A stretch of 5,978 bases of DNA. Origin: an uncultured Hyphomicrobiales bacterium (GTDB lineage Bacteria > Pseudomonadota > Alphaproteobacteria > Rhizobiales > Beijerinckiaceae). The stretch spans positions 1-5,978 of the forward strand of contig CAIXDD010000429.1 in assembly GCA_903918155.1 (NCBI GenBank). The letters run 5' to 3'. Of the stretch, positions 1-5,661 are shown one piece after another; positions within the stretch are counted from its first letter, which is position 1; the number at the start of each line of letters is the position of its first letter. The notes under the pieces are model-generated. The model ran no database searches and was not told the origin of the DNA. It worked only from the letters and a program-made list of their open reading frames with translations. The position numbers and the translations under genes were made by a program.

Positions 1-105
1 GAGCGCGCCGGTGAGCGCGAGGAGACAGGCGCGCGCGACGACGCCGCAGCGCTGCGCGCGCGGCGGATCGAAAGGCGCAACGGATCGCGACGATCGACGG
101 CTCAT
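1..105 (-). CDS. Partial CDS, N-terminus of a probable exported protein, unidentified
   Basis: Reading the minus strand from an ATG at 105 gives 35 uninterrupted codons to the window edge. The peptide starts MSRRSSRSVAPFDPPRAQ and ends with a short hydrophobic run, ARACLLALTGAL. An Arg-rich N-region followed by the start of a hydrophobic core is what the beginning of a signal peptide or membrane anchor looks like, but the fragment stops before any cleavage site. It begins 17 nt after the stop codon of the lytic transglycosylase on the same strand, so the two are probably one transcription unit. No good Shine-Dalgarno sequence is visible before the ATG (upstream bases read TATCCTTTCCTG), so the start is uncertain. 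In related bacteria I recall a DUF459 SGNH-hydrolase-like protein next to this type of transglycosylase. That is only a guess here, because nothing in the 35 residues identifies the family. Confidence 0.45.
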   Translation of the reverse strand, partial: MSRRSSRSVAPFDPPRAQRCGVVARACLLALTGAL

Positions 106-122
106 CAGGAAAGGATAGCGCG

Positions 123-1451
123 TCAGCGCGCCTTTTTCATCTGCTCGAGCAAGGCGTGATCGGCGTAGCCGTCGGCCGCCAATCCCGCGCGCTGCTGGAA
201 GGAGCGGATCGCGCTTTGCGCCTGCTCGCCGATGCGCCCGTCCAGCTTGCCGACAGGATAGCCAAGGCGCTGCAATTGTTTTTGCAGGTCGAGCGCCTGG
301 GCCGTGGAGAGGGGCTTGTCCTGCACGGGCCAGCGTCCCGCCAGCGGGCCCGCGCCGGCGATGCGGTCGCTCAGCAAGGCTACGCCCAGCATATAGGCCT
401 GCGAATTGTTATAGGCGCGGATCGCGCGGAAATTCTCGGTCACCAGAAAGGCGGGTCCCCGATGGCCCGCCGGCAGATAGAGCGCGCCCTCGCCGCCTCT
501 GGGCAGGGGCTCGCCGTCCGCGCGGCGCAGGCCAGCGCTTGCCCATTGGGCGAAGGGGCGCGGCGTGCGCGGATCATGCGGAGAGACGTCGAAGCCTTGC
601 GGCAGAATGACTTCATAGCCCCATGTCAGCCCGCGCCGCCATCCGTGTTCGGCCAGGTAATTGGCCGTGGAGGCGAGCGCCTCGACGGGATCGCTCCAGA
701 TGTTCTTGCGGCGGTCGCCGTCGTAATCCACCGCGAATTTCACGAAGCTCGACGGCATGAATTGCGTGTGGCCCATGGCGCCGGCCCAGGAGCCGGTCAA
801 TTGCGCGCGCGTCACATGGCCCTCCTGCAAAATCTGCAGGGCCGTGACTAATTCGTTGCGGAAGAAATCCTTCCGTTCGCTGGCGAAGGCGAGGGTGGCG
901 AGGCAGCGCAGCACGTCCTTCGCGCCCGTGAAGCCGCCATAGCTCGTCTCCATGCCCCAGATCGCCAGCACGACGTAAGGATCGACGCCGTAGCGGCGCT
1001 CGATGTCCGCAAGGGCGGGGCCGAGGGCGCGCGCCTTGTCGCGCCCTTCCTCGATGCGTCTGTCGGTCACCGCGCCTGCGACATAGCTCCAGATCGGCTT
1101 GACGAATTCCGCCTGCTTGACCGGCTTGGCGAGCGCGGGGTCGAGGGTGAGGCCGGCGGTCGCCTCGTCGAACGTCTTGCGGGAGATGCCGCGCTCCCGC
1201 GCCTCCGGCCACAGGCCGGCGAGAAAGGTCTGGAAGGCTTCCGCCTGCGGGGCGGCGGGGCGGGCCTGCGCCGCGCGCGGCTGCGGCTCCGCGCGAGCCG
1301 GGCGGGAGCCTGCGGCCAGGCTCGCCACCAGGCCGAAGGCGCCGATCACGAACAGGGTTCGCAGGGTCTGGGCGCGGCTCAGGCCGGGGCGCGACCAGGA
1401 GATCGGCCGCAATTGCAGGGCCGGATCAGGCGGGATCGGTTTGCCACGCAT
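123..1451 (-). CDS. Lytic murein transglycosylase, MltB family, with C-terminal peptidoglycan-binding domain
   Basis: This periplasmic enzyme cleaves the MurNAc-GlcNAc bond of peptidoglycan, forming 1,6-anhydro-MurNAc. The protein is 442 aa from the chosen ATG. A long basic N-region is followed by a hydrophobic core (TLFVIGAFGLVASLAAG, about residues 33-49) and a likely signal-peptidase cut after ARA (residue 54). The SLT_2/MltB catalytic domain spans about 70-370. The catalytic acid is probably Glu168 in IWGMETSYG, and the family signature GSWAGAMGHTQFMPSSF lies at 221-237. A PG_binding_1 domain fills about 382-441 (LQKQLQRLGYPVGKLDG, then IRSFQQRAGLAADG). There is no lipobox, so it is probably soluble in the periplasm. 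The ATG at 1451 is preferred because GGAG lies 8 nt upstream; a TTG at 1493 would add 14 residues without a clear ribosome-binding site. The next gene on the strand starts 17 nt after the stop. Confidence 0.93.
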   Translation of the reverse strand: MRGKPIPPDPALQLRPISWSRPGLSRAQTLRTLFVIGAFGLVASLAAGSRPARAEPQPRAAQARPAAPQAEAFQTFLAGLWPEARERGISRKTFDEATAGLTLDPALAKPVKQAEFVKPIWSYVAGAVTDRRIEEGRDKARALGPALADIERRYGVDPYVVLAIWGMETSYGGFTGAKDVLRCLATLAFASERKDFFRNELVTALQILQEGHVTRAQLTGSWAGAMGHTQFMPSSFVKFAVDYDGDRRKNIWSDPVEALASTANYLAEHGWRRGLTWGYEVILPQGFDVSPHDPRTPRPFAQWASAGLRRADGEPLPRGGEGALYLPAGHRGPAFLVTENFRAIRAYNNSQAYMLGVALLSDRIAGAGPLAGRWPVQDKPLSTAQALDLQKQLQRLGYPVGKLDGRIGEQAQSAIRSFQQRAGLAADGYADHALLEQMKKAR

Positions 1452-1642
1452 TCTTGGACTCCACGGACGCGGAACGCGCTCCACGGGGCCCAAAACGCGG
1501 GCCCCTGGCGGAACGTCACGAAAAATAAGGCAAATTCGTTATCGATTGATTGACCATGCGCCGCGCGCCCGACGCCCCCGCGCCGACGGGGAACCGCAGG
1601 GCCTTCGCCGCATTCGCCCCACGCCGAAGACGTGAGGCGCGC
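1452..1642. promoter_or_regulatory. Divergent spacer between the transglycosylase and DUF2934 genes
   Basis: This spacer must hold the start signals of both flanking genes. An A/T-rich stretch at about 1515-1556 inside very GC-rich surroundings is the likeliest promoter core, but I cannot pick -35/-10 boxes with confidence on either strand. A 7-bp perfect inverted repeat (GGGGCCC at 1485-1491, GGGCCCC at 1499-1505, 7-nt loop) lies in what would be the transglycosylase leader; it has no following T-run, so it is not a terminator. CTCCACGG occurs twice, at 1459-1466 and 1479-1486, exactly 20 bp apart. On the minus strand the start-proximal copy contains the GGAG used as the transglycosylase ribosome-binding site. 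Confidence 0.4.
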
Positions 1643-2050
1643 ATGAACCAGACGAAATCCCATCCGGCGTCCTCCGCTCACGAGCGCCGCATCCGCGAGC
1701 GCGCCTATCGCCTGTGGGAGGAGGAGGGACGTCCCCACGGGCGCGACAAGACGCATTGGGATATGGCGCGCGAAATGGTCGCGATCGAAGACAGTTTCCG
1801 CGACGCGCTCAAACCCAATCCTACGGAAGAATACGCCGACAATCCGACCACGGAGCCTGTCGAGCCTCTGGAGGCGGCGCGCAATGCGGGCGAGTTTCCC
1901 ACGCTCGTCGATCAGGGCGAGGAGGCGACCTTTCCCGACCGCGCGCATGCGCCCGACCCCGACGGGAGGCCGCTCAAGCCCGGCAGGCGCGGGTCGCCTG
2001 CGCGCAAGCCGCCCAATAAAAAAGCGCCGGGCGAGGAGCCCGGCGCCTGA
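1643..2050 (+). CDS. DUF2934 domain protein, function unknown
   Basis: The protein is 135 aa, small, highly charged and probably cytoplasmic, with no signal peptide or membrane segment. Residues 13-46 (HERRIRERAYRLWEEEGRP, then WDMAREMV) match the short DUF2934 motif, in which an Arg-rich helix 'IRxRAYxLWExxGxP' is followed by 'HWxxAxxE/M'. No biochemical role is established for this domain. The rest is low-complexity, rich in Pro, Glu and Asp, then turns basic near the end (GRRGSPARKPPNKK), so it is likely disordered. The ATG at 1643 is chosen because GTGAGG lies 5 nt upstream and the domain follows at once; starts at TTG 1550 or ATG 1556 would add an Arg/Pro/Ala-rich leader without family resemblance. 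The gene converges on galU, and its last 11 codons are also the galU terminator. Confidence 0.8.
   Translation: MNQTKSHPASSAHERRIRERAYRLWEEEGRPHGRDKTHWDMAREMVAIEDSFRDALKPNPTEEYADNPTTEPVEPLEAARNAGEFPTLVDQGEEATFPDRAHAPDPDGRPLKPGRRGSPARKPPNKKAPGEEPGA
2015..2046 (-). terminator. Intrinsic terminator of galU, inside the 3' end of the DUF2934 gene
   Basis: On the minus strand, a perfect 9-bp GC-rich stem (GCGCCGGGC / GCCCGGCGC, at 2046-2038 and 2032-2024) with a 5-nt loop is followed by TTTTTTATT (2023-2015). This is a canonical Rho-independent terminator beginning 37 nt past the galU stop codon. On the plus strand the same hairpin has no T-run after it, so it should act in one direction only. The A-run encodes Asn-Lys-Lys, and the hairpin encodes the final APGEEPGA of the DUF2934 protein. 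Confidence 0.85.
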
Positions 2051-2061
2051 AGCCTCGCGGC

Positions 2062-2076
2062 GCGCGTTCGACGCGC
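2062..2076. repeat. Small inverted repeat between the convergent stop codons
   Basis: GCGCGT (2062-2067) and ACGCGC (2071-2076) form a 6-bp stem around a 3-nt loop in the 33-bp gap between the DUF2934 and galU stop codons. It has no T-run on either strand. In the galU transcript it would form just ahead of the main terminator hairpin and might protect the 3' end; this is inference. Confidence 0.4.
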
Positions 2077-2083
2077 CTTGCGG

Positions 2084-2977
2084 TCAGCCGACGATCTTCT
2101 TCAGCTCCGCGAGGAAGCCCGGACGAATGTCCTCGCGCGCCATCGCAAAGGCGACATTGGCGGCCAGGAAGCCGACTTTCGAGCCGGTGTCATAGGTCTT
2201 GCCGTCGAAGCGCACGCCGTAGAAGCCGCGCGTCTCCTGCAGTTTCTTCATGCCGTCGGTGAGCTGAATCTCGCCGCCCGCGCCCTTCTCGACATTGGCG
2301 AGAACGTCGAAGATCTGCGGCTCCAGCACATACCGGCCCGAGATGATGAAGTTCGAGGGCACCGAGCCCTGCGGCGGCTTTTCGACCATGCCGGAGATTT
2401 CGAACGTGTGGCCGAAATCCTGCCCCACCGAGACGACGCCATACATATGCGTGTCCTGCGGGGCGACTTCCTCCACCGCGATCACATTGCCGCCGTGGCG
2501 CTCATGGGCCTCGATGCATTGGGCGAGGCAGCGGGCGCCGCGCGCGCCGGGCAAGGTGATCATGTCGGGCAGCAGGACGGCGAAGGGCTCGTCGCCGATG
2601 ATGTCGCGCGCGCACCACACCGCATGGCCCAGCCCCAGAGGCGCCTGCTGGCGCGTGAAGCTCGTCGCGCCGGCGGCCGGCAGGTCGGCCATCAGCGCAT
2701 CATATTCTTTTTTCTTGCCGCGTCTCTGCAGCGTGTCTTCGAGTTCATAGGCCATGTCGAAATGATCTTCGATGACCTGCTTGTTGCGCCCGGTGACGAA
2801 GACGAAATGTTCGATGCCGGCTTCGCGCGCCTCGTCGACGCAATGTTGCAGCACCGGCCGGTCGACCACGGTGAGCATTTCCTTGGGAATGGATTTGGTC
2901 GCGGGGAGCACGCGGGTGCCAAGGCCGGCGACGGGGAAAACGGCTTTGCGGATGCGCTTCTGCATGAAGATATCCAT
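2084..2977 (-). CDS. galU: UTP-glucose-1-phosphate uridylyltransferase (UDP-glucose pyrophosphorylase)
   Basis: GalU makes UDP-glucose and pyrophosphate from UTP and glucose 1-phosphate, with Mg2+, in the cytoplasm. UDP-glucose feeds exopolysaccharide, LPS core, glucan and UDP-galactose synthesis. The 297-aa length is normal for the bacterial family. The nucleotide-binding signature FPVAGLGTRVLPATKSIPKE runs from residue 14 to 33. Other landmarks are GLGHAVWCA (115-123), the metal-binding Asp138 in LLPDMI, the sugar-phosphate region MVEKP with Lys200, GEIQLTDGM (235-243) and YDTGSK (262-267). All expected motifs are present. The start is slightly uncertain: ATG at 2977 gives MDIFMQKRIRKAV, while ATG at 2965 gives MQKRIRKAV, closer to many homologues; neither has a strong Shine-Dalgarno sequence. 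An 18-bp palindrome sits 9 nt before the ATG at 2977. The gene is divergent from galE, which uses its product, and ends at an intrinsic terminator. Confidence 0.96.
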   Translation of the reverse strand: MDIFMQKRIRKAVFPVAGLGTRVLPATKSIPKEMLTVVDRPVLQHCVDEAREAGIEHFVFVTGRNKQVIEDHFDMAYELEDTLQRRGKKKEYDALMADLPAAGATSFTRQQAPLGLGHAVWCARDIIGDEPFAVLLPDMITLPGARGARCLAQCIEAHERHGGNVIAVEEVAPQDTHMYGVVSVGQDFGHTFEISGMVEKPPQGSVPSNFIISGRYVLEPQIFDVLANVEKGAGGEIQLTDGMKKLQETRGFYGVRFDGKTYDTGSKVGFLAANVAFAMAREDIRPGFLAELKKIVG

Positions 2978-3109
2978 CTTGAGGGTCGTCCACGCGCGTG
3001 GACGGGCGCGCGCGCGCGGGCCGCCGCAACATAAACTTCACGACTTCCGCCTAAGTTCAATAGCACACGAACATTAACGTAACGTGATGCTTTTACGGAA
3101 GGTCGTTTC
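2978..3109. promoter_or_regulatory. Divergent galU-galE control region
   Basis: The 132-bp spacer has two parts. The galU-proximal half (2985-3026) is almost pure G+C, with an 18-bp palindrome and an alternating CG run. The galE-proximal half (3027-3109) is much richer in A/T and is the likely promoter zone for both genes. For galU, a weak minus-strand candidate is TTGAAC (3060-3055) with TTTATG (3035-3030), but the 19-nt spacing is long. For galE I see no convincing -35/-10 pair. ACGTAACGT at 3077-3085 is a short dyad that could be an operator half. The galE Shine-Dalgarno sequence is GGAAGG at 3097-3102. Confidence 0.45.
2987..3004. repeat. 18-bp perfect palindrome in the galU leader
   Basis: CGTCCACGCGCGTGGACG equals its own reverse complement over all 18 bases. 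It ends 9 nt upstream of the galU ATG at 2977. It could bind a dimeric regulator as DNA, or fold in the galU mRNA just before the start codon. Which of these, if either, cannot be told from the sequence. Confidence 0.75.
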
Positions 3110-4099
3110 ATGACGGTTCTCGTTACGGGCGGCGCCGGATATATCGGCAGCCACATGACCCTTGAACTTCTGGACGCCGGCGAACAGGTCGTCGTCCTGG
3201 ATGATTTGTCCACCGGCTTCCGCTGGGCCGCGCCGGCGGGCGCGCCGCTCGTGGTGGGCGATTTCGGCGACGAGGCGCTGGTGCGCCGCCTCATCGGCGA
3301 ATATGGCGTGCGCGAGATCATTCATTTCGCCGCCAAGATCGTGGTGCCGGATTCGGTGGCCGATCCCATCGCCTATTACGTGAACAATACGGCGAAGGCG
3401 CTTGCGCTCGTGCGATGCGCGGCCGAATGCGGCGTCGAGCGCTTCATCTTCTCCTCCACGGCTGCGGTCTATGGCGATCCGCAGGCCTCGCCCGTGCGCG
3501 AGGACAGCGCCTTGTCGCCCCTGTCGCCCTATGGCCGCTCCAAGCTGATGGTGGAATGGATTCTGGAGGACGTCTCGCGCGCGACCTCCATGCGCCATGT
3601 GGCCTTGCGCTATTTCAACGTCGCGGGCGCCGATCCCAAGGGGCGCGCGGGCCAGTCGACGCCCAACGCCACGCATCTGATCAAGACGGCGGTGCGCGCG
3701 GCGCTGGGCTTTCGCGACGGCATGGACGTGTTCGGAACCGATTACCCCACGCCCGACGGATCCTGCGTGCGCGATTTCATCCATGTGACCGATCTCGTGC
3801 GCGCGCACCGCGACGCTCTCGCCTATCTGCGCGCGGGCGGAGACAGCGTCGTGTGCAATTGCGGCTATGGGCAGGGCTATTCGGTGCTCGAAGTGATCGA
3901 CGTCGTGAAATCCGTCGCCGGCGTGGATTTTCCCGTGCGTCTGGCCCCGCGCCGACCGGGCGATTGCATGAGCGTGGTGGCCGACAATGCGCGCATCCGC
4001 GCCTTGCTGGGCTGGCGCCCGGCCCATGCGGACCTGCGCGGCATCGTCGCCCAGGCGCTCGCATGGGAGCGCCGCCTCCACAATCGCGCGGCGGCCTGA
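3110..4099 (+). CDS. galE: UDP-glucose 4-epimerase (SDR superfamily)
   Basis: GalE interconverts UDP-glucose and UDP-galactose through a keto intermediate on tightly bound NAD+, in the cytoplasm. The 329-aa length fits the family. The Rossmann dinucleotide motif is GGAGYIGSH (7-15), followed by the adenosine-ribose region LDDLSTG (30-36) and HFAAKIVVPDS (72-82). The catalytic residues of extended SDRs are present: SSTAAVYG (115-122) with Thr117 in the Ser/Thr position, and Tyr141 and Lys145 in YGRSK. Later landmarks are LRYFNVAGAD (166-175), GTDYPTPDGSCVRDFIHV (209-226) and RRPGD (281-285). At the position of E. coli Tyr299, alignment on RRPGD places Val289, a smaller residue. The start has a good Shine-Dalgarno sequence, GGAAGG, 7 nt upstream. 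The gene is divergent from galU, which supplies its substrate. In rhizobia the equivalent gene is often called exoB. aarF follows after 71 bp without an obvious terminator. Confidence 0.95.
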   Translation: MTVLVTGGAGYIGSHMTLELLDAGEQVVVLDDLSTGFRWAAPAGAPLVVGDFGDEALVRRLIGEYGVREIIHFAAKIVVPDSVADPIAYYVNNTAKALALVRCAAECGVERFIFSSTAAVYGDPQASPVREDSALSPLSPYGRSKLMVEWILEDVSRATSMRHVALRYFNVAGADPKGRAGQSTPNATHLIKTAVRAALGFRDGMDVFGTDYPTPDGSCVRDFIHVTDLVRAHRDALAYLRAGGDSVVCNCGYGQGYSVLEVIDVVKSVAGVDFPVRLAPRRPGDCMSVVADNARIRALLGWRPAHADLRGIVAQALAWERRLHNRAAA

Positions 4100-4143
4100 G
4101 CGTCCCCGCCGCCGCCTGCGACTGGAATCGCGCGCGCCCGCGC

Positions 4144-4164
4144 CTATATGAAACCTCAAAGGGG
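4144..4164 (+). promoter_or_regulatory. Possible -10 element and ribosome-binding site before aarF
   Basis: CTATAT (4144-4149) in a GC-rich setting resembles alphaproteobacterial -10 boxes, but the bases 16-17 nt upstream (CTGGAA) match a -35 poorly, and transcription starting about 7 nt later would leave only a very short leader. AGGGG (4160-4164), 6 nt before the ATG at 4171, is a good Shine-Dalgarno sequence and fixes the aarF start. aarF may instead be read through from galE. Confidence 0.35.
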
Positions 4165-4170
4165 CTGTTC

Positions 4171-5526
4171 ATGAGCGATGCGGAAGGCGACCGGTTCGGC
4201 GCGCGGGCGGCGCGCTATGCGCGCGTGGGCGCAAGTCTTGGCGGCGTGGCGGCGCGGGCCGCCGGCGCGCGGCTTGCGGGACGCGGCGTCGGCGACGTCG
4301 CCAATGCGGCCGCGCTCACGGCCGCGCTCGGCGGGCTGAAGGGCCCGCTGATGAAGGTCGCGCAATTCATGGCGACCATTCCCGAGGCGCTGCCGGAGGA
4401 CTGGGCCGAGAAATTGCAGACCCTGCAATCCAACGCGCCGCCCATGGGCGCGGCCTTCGTGACGCGGCGCATGCAGGCGGAGCTTGGGCCCGACTGGCGC
4501 ACGAAATTCGCGTCCTTCGAGTCCCATCCTGCTCATGCGGCCTCGCTGGGGCAGGTGCATCGCGCCACCGCCCATGACGGCGCGCGCCTGGCCTGCAAGC
4601 TGCAATATCCCGATATGAAATCCGCCGTGGAGGCGGATCTCAAACAGCTCGACGTTCTGTTCGCGCTGCGCCGGCGCATGGACGGCGCGGTGGACACGCG
4701 CGAGATGGCGCAGGAGATCGGCGACCGCGTGCGCGAGGAACTGGATTATGCGCGCGAGGCGCGCCACGCCGCGCTCTATCGCGACATTCTGGGCGAAGGC
4801 GACGTGCGCGTTCCCGCAGTGCGCGAGGAGCTTTCGACGAGCCGGCTGCTGACGCTGGAATGGCTCGACGGCGAACCGCTGCTGACTTTCGTGGACGCCG
4901 GGCAGGAGGCGCGCAACGCCATCGCGCAGGCGATGTTCCGCGCCTGGTGGCATCCTTTCGTGCGGCTGGGCATCATCCACGGCGATCCGCATCTGGGCAA
5001 TTACACCGTGTTTCGTGATGCAGGCGGCGCGCCCGCCGGCATCAATCTGCTCGATTACGGCTGCATCCGCATTTTCCCGCCGGCCTTCGTGCAAGGGGTG
5101 ATCGATCTCTATCGCGGCCTGCGCGACGGCGACGAAGACCTCGTCGCCCGCGCCTATGAAGTCTGGGGCTTCCGCAATCTGCGGCGCGATCTCGTGGATG
5201 TGCTCAACATATGGGCGCGCTTCATCTATGGCCCCTTGCTCGACGATCGCGTGCGCCCCATCGCGGAAGGCGTGTCGCCGGGCCAATACGGGCGCGAACA
5301 GGCCATGCGCGTGCATCGCGGTCTGAAGGAGAAGGGGCCGGTGACGATCCCGCGCGAATTCGTCTTCATGGACCGCGCCGCCATCGGCCTGGGCGGCGCG
5401 TTCCTGCGGCTCGACGCCCGGCTCAATTTCTGCGCCATGTTCAACGAGGCCCTGGGCGAGGGATTCGACGTCAAACTCATGGCGGAGCGCCAGCAGGCGG
5501 CGCTCGCGCGCGCGGGACTGCGCTGA
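4171..5526 (+). CDS. AarF/ABC1/UbiB-family atypical kinase-like protein
   Basis: This 451-aa protein belongs to the ABC1 (AarF/UbiB/Coq8) protein-kinase-like family. Members support ubiquinone biosynthesis or membrane-lipid handling and act as ATPases more than as classical kinases; the role of this paralogue is inferred only. Landmarks in order are KVAQ (62-65), the family's KxGQ motif with Ala for Gly; LQSNAPPM (85-92); the nucleotide loop HAASLGQVH (122-130); the probable ATP-binding Lys143 in ACKLQYP; EELDYAREA (189-197); the catalytic loop HGDPHLGN (270-277) with Asp272 and Asn277; and the metal-binding DYG (295-297). The C-terminal FVFMDRAAIGLGG (397-409) is typical. No C-terminal transmembrane hairpin like that of E. 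coli UbiB is seen; an Ala/Gly-rich N-terminus (about 20-55) might be an amphipathic membrane contact. The open frame extends upstream over galE, but ATG 4171 with AGGGG 6 nt before it is the clear start. It shares strand with galE and cox subunit IV. Confidence 0.9.
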   Translation: MSDAEGDRFGARAARYARVGASLGGVAARAAGARLAGRGVGDVANAAALTAALGGLKGPLMKVAQFMATIPEALPEDWAEKLQTLQSNAPPMGAAFVTRRMQAELGPDWRTKFASFESHPAHAASLGQVHRATAHDGARLACKLQYPDMKSAVEADLKQLDVLFALRRRMDGAVDTREMAQEIGDRVREELDYAREARHAALYRDILGEGDVRVPAVREELSTSRLLTLEWLDGEPLLTFVDAGQEARNAIAQAMFRAWWHPFVRLGIIHGDPHLGNYTVFRDAGGAPAGINLLDYGCIRIFPPAFVQGVIDLYRGLRDGDEDLVARAYEVWGFRNLRRDLVDVLNIWARFIYGPLLDDRVRPIAEGVSPGQYGREQAMRVHRGLKEKGPVTIPREFVFMDRAAIGLGGAFLRLDARLNFCAMFNEALGEGFDVKLMAERQQAALARAGLR

Positions 5527-5583
5527 GGCGGGTTTGCGCTGAGGCGGGCTTGCGCTGAGGCGGGCTTGCGCTGAGGCGGAACT
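5520..5583 (+). repeat. Four tandem 16-bp repeats spanning the aarF stop codon
   Basis: Units of 16 bp start at 5520, 5536, 5552 and 5568. The consensus is GCGCTGAGGCGGGCTT; copies 2 and 3 are identical, copy 1 has one change (GGGTTT) and copy 4 ends GGAACT. The first copy contains the last codon and TGA stop of aarF. Because 16 is not a multiple of 3, the TGA in successive copies falls in all three forward frames (5524, 5540, 5556, then 5572). It looks like slippage-type expansion of the gene's 3' end. Confidence 0.9.
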
Positions 5584-5614
5584 GCGCGGCGGGCGTTGCT
5601 CGCCCGGCGCGTTT
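5584..5614 (+). terminator. Probable intrinsic terminator downstream of aarF
   Basis: GCGCGGCGGGCG (5584-5595) pairs with CGCCCGGCGCGT (5601-5612) around the loop TTGCT. Eleven of twelve positions pair, with one G-G mismatch and a closing G-T. A short T-run (5612-5614) follows, then GGG, so the tail is weak for a Rho-independent terminator. It lies between aarF and the cox subunit IV gene, where a boundary is expected. Confidence 0.5.
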
Positions 5615-5623
5615 GGGCTAAAT
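5596..5623 (+). promoter_or_regulatory. Weak candidate promoter for cox subunit IV
   Basis: TTGCTC (5596-5601) and CTAAAT (5618-5623) are 16 bp apart and lie 39 bp before the cox subunit IV start. The match is modest, and the -35 overlaps the loop of the hairpin at 5584-5612, so the two readings of this site compete, although a terminator and promoter can overlap. Confidence 0.25.
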
Positions 5624-5661
5624 CCCTGCCGACGTTTTCGCAGCGGAGCAGAGGATTCCCC

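Noticed and set aside
156..851. 231-codon plus-strand open frame opposite the transglycosylase
   Set aside because: It is a shadow of the minus-strand gene, whose catalytic and peptidoglycan-binding motifs are intact.
1452..1493. TTG start adding 14 residues to the transglycosylase
   Set aside because: The ATG at 1451 has GGAG at proper distance, whereas the TTG lies in the GGGGCCC hairpin arm without a ribosome-binding site.
1550..1642. N-terminal extension of the DUF2934 protein from TTG 1550 or ATG 1556
   Set aside because: The added residues are Arg/Pro/Ala-rich and unlike the family; ATG 1643 has a better ribosome-binding site.
2078..3034. 318-codon plus-strand open frame opposite galU
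   Set aside because: galU on the minus strand is fully conserved; the plus reading is compositionally biased and has no family features.
3074..4159. 361-codon open frame antisense to galE
   Set aside because: Same cause: a low-complexity His/Arg/Ala/Gly product opposite a well-conserved epimerase, with no recognisable motif.
3415..4170. Upstream extension of the aarF reading frame, overlapping galE for about 680 bp
   Set aside because: The extra 252 residues are an Arg/Ala-rich out-of-frame reading of galE with no family resemblance; the family match and a good ribosome-binding site begin at 4171.
5520..5583. The 16-bp tandem units considered as a CRISPR array
   Set aside because: The units abut without unique spacers and are too short, and no cas gene is present.
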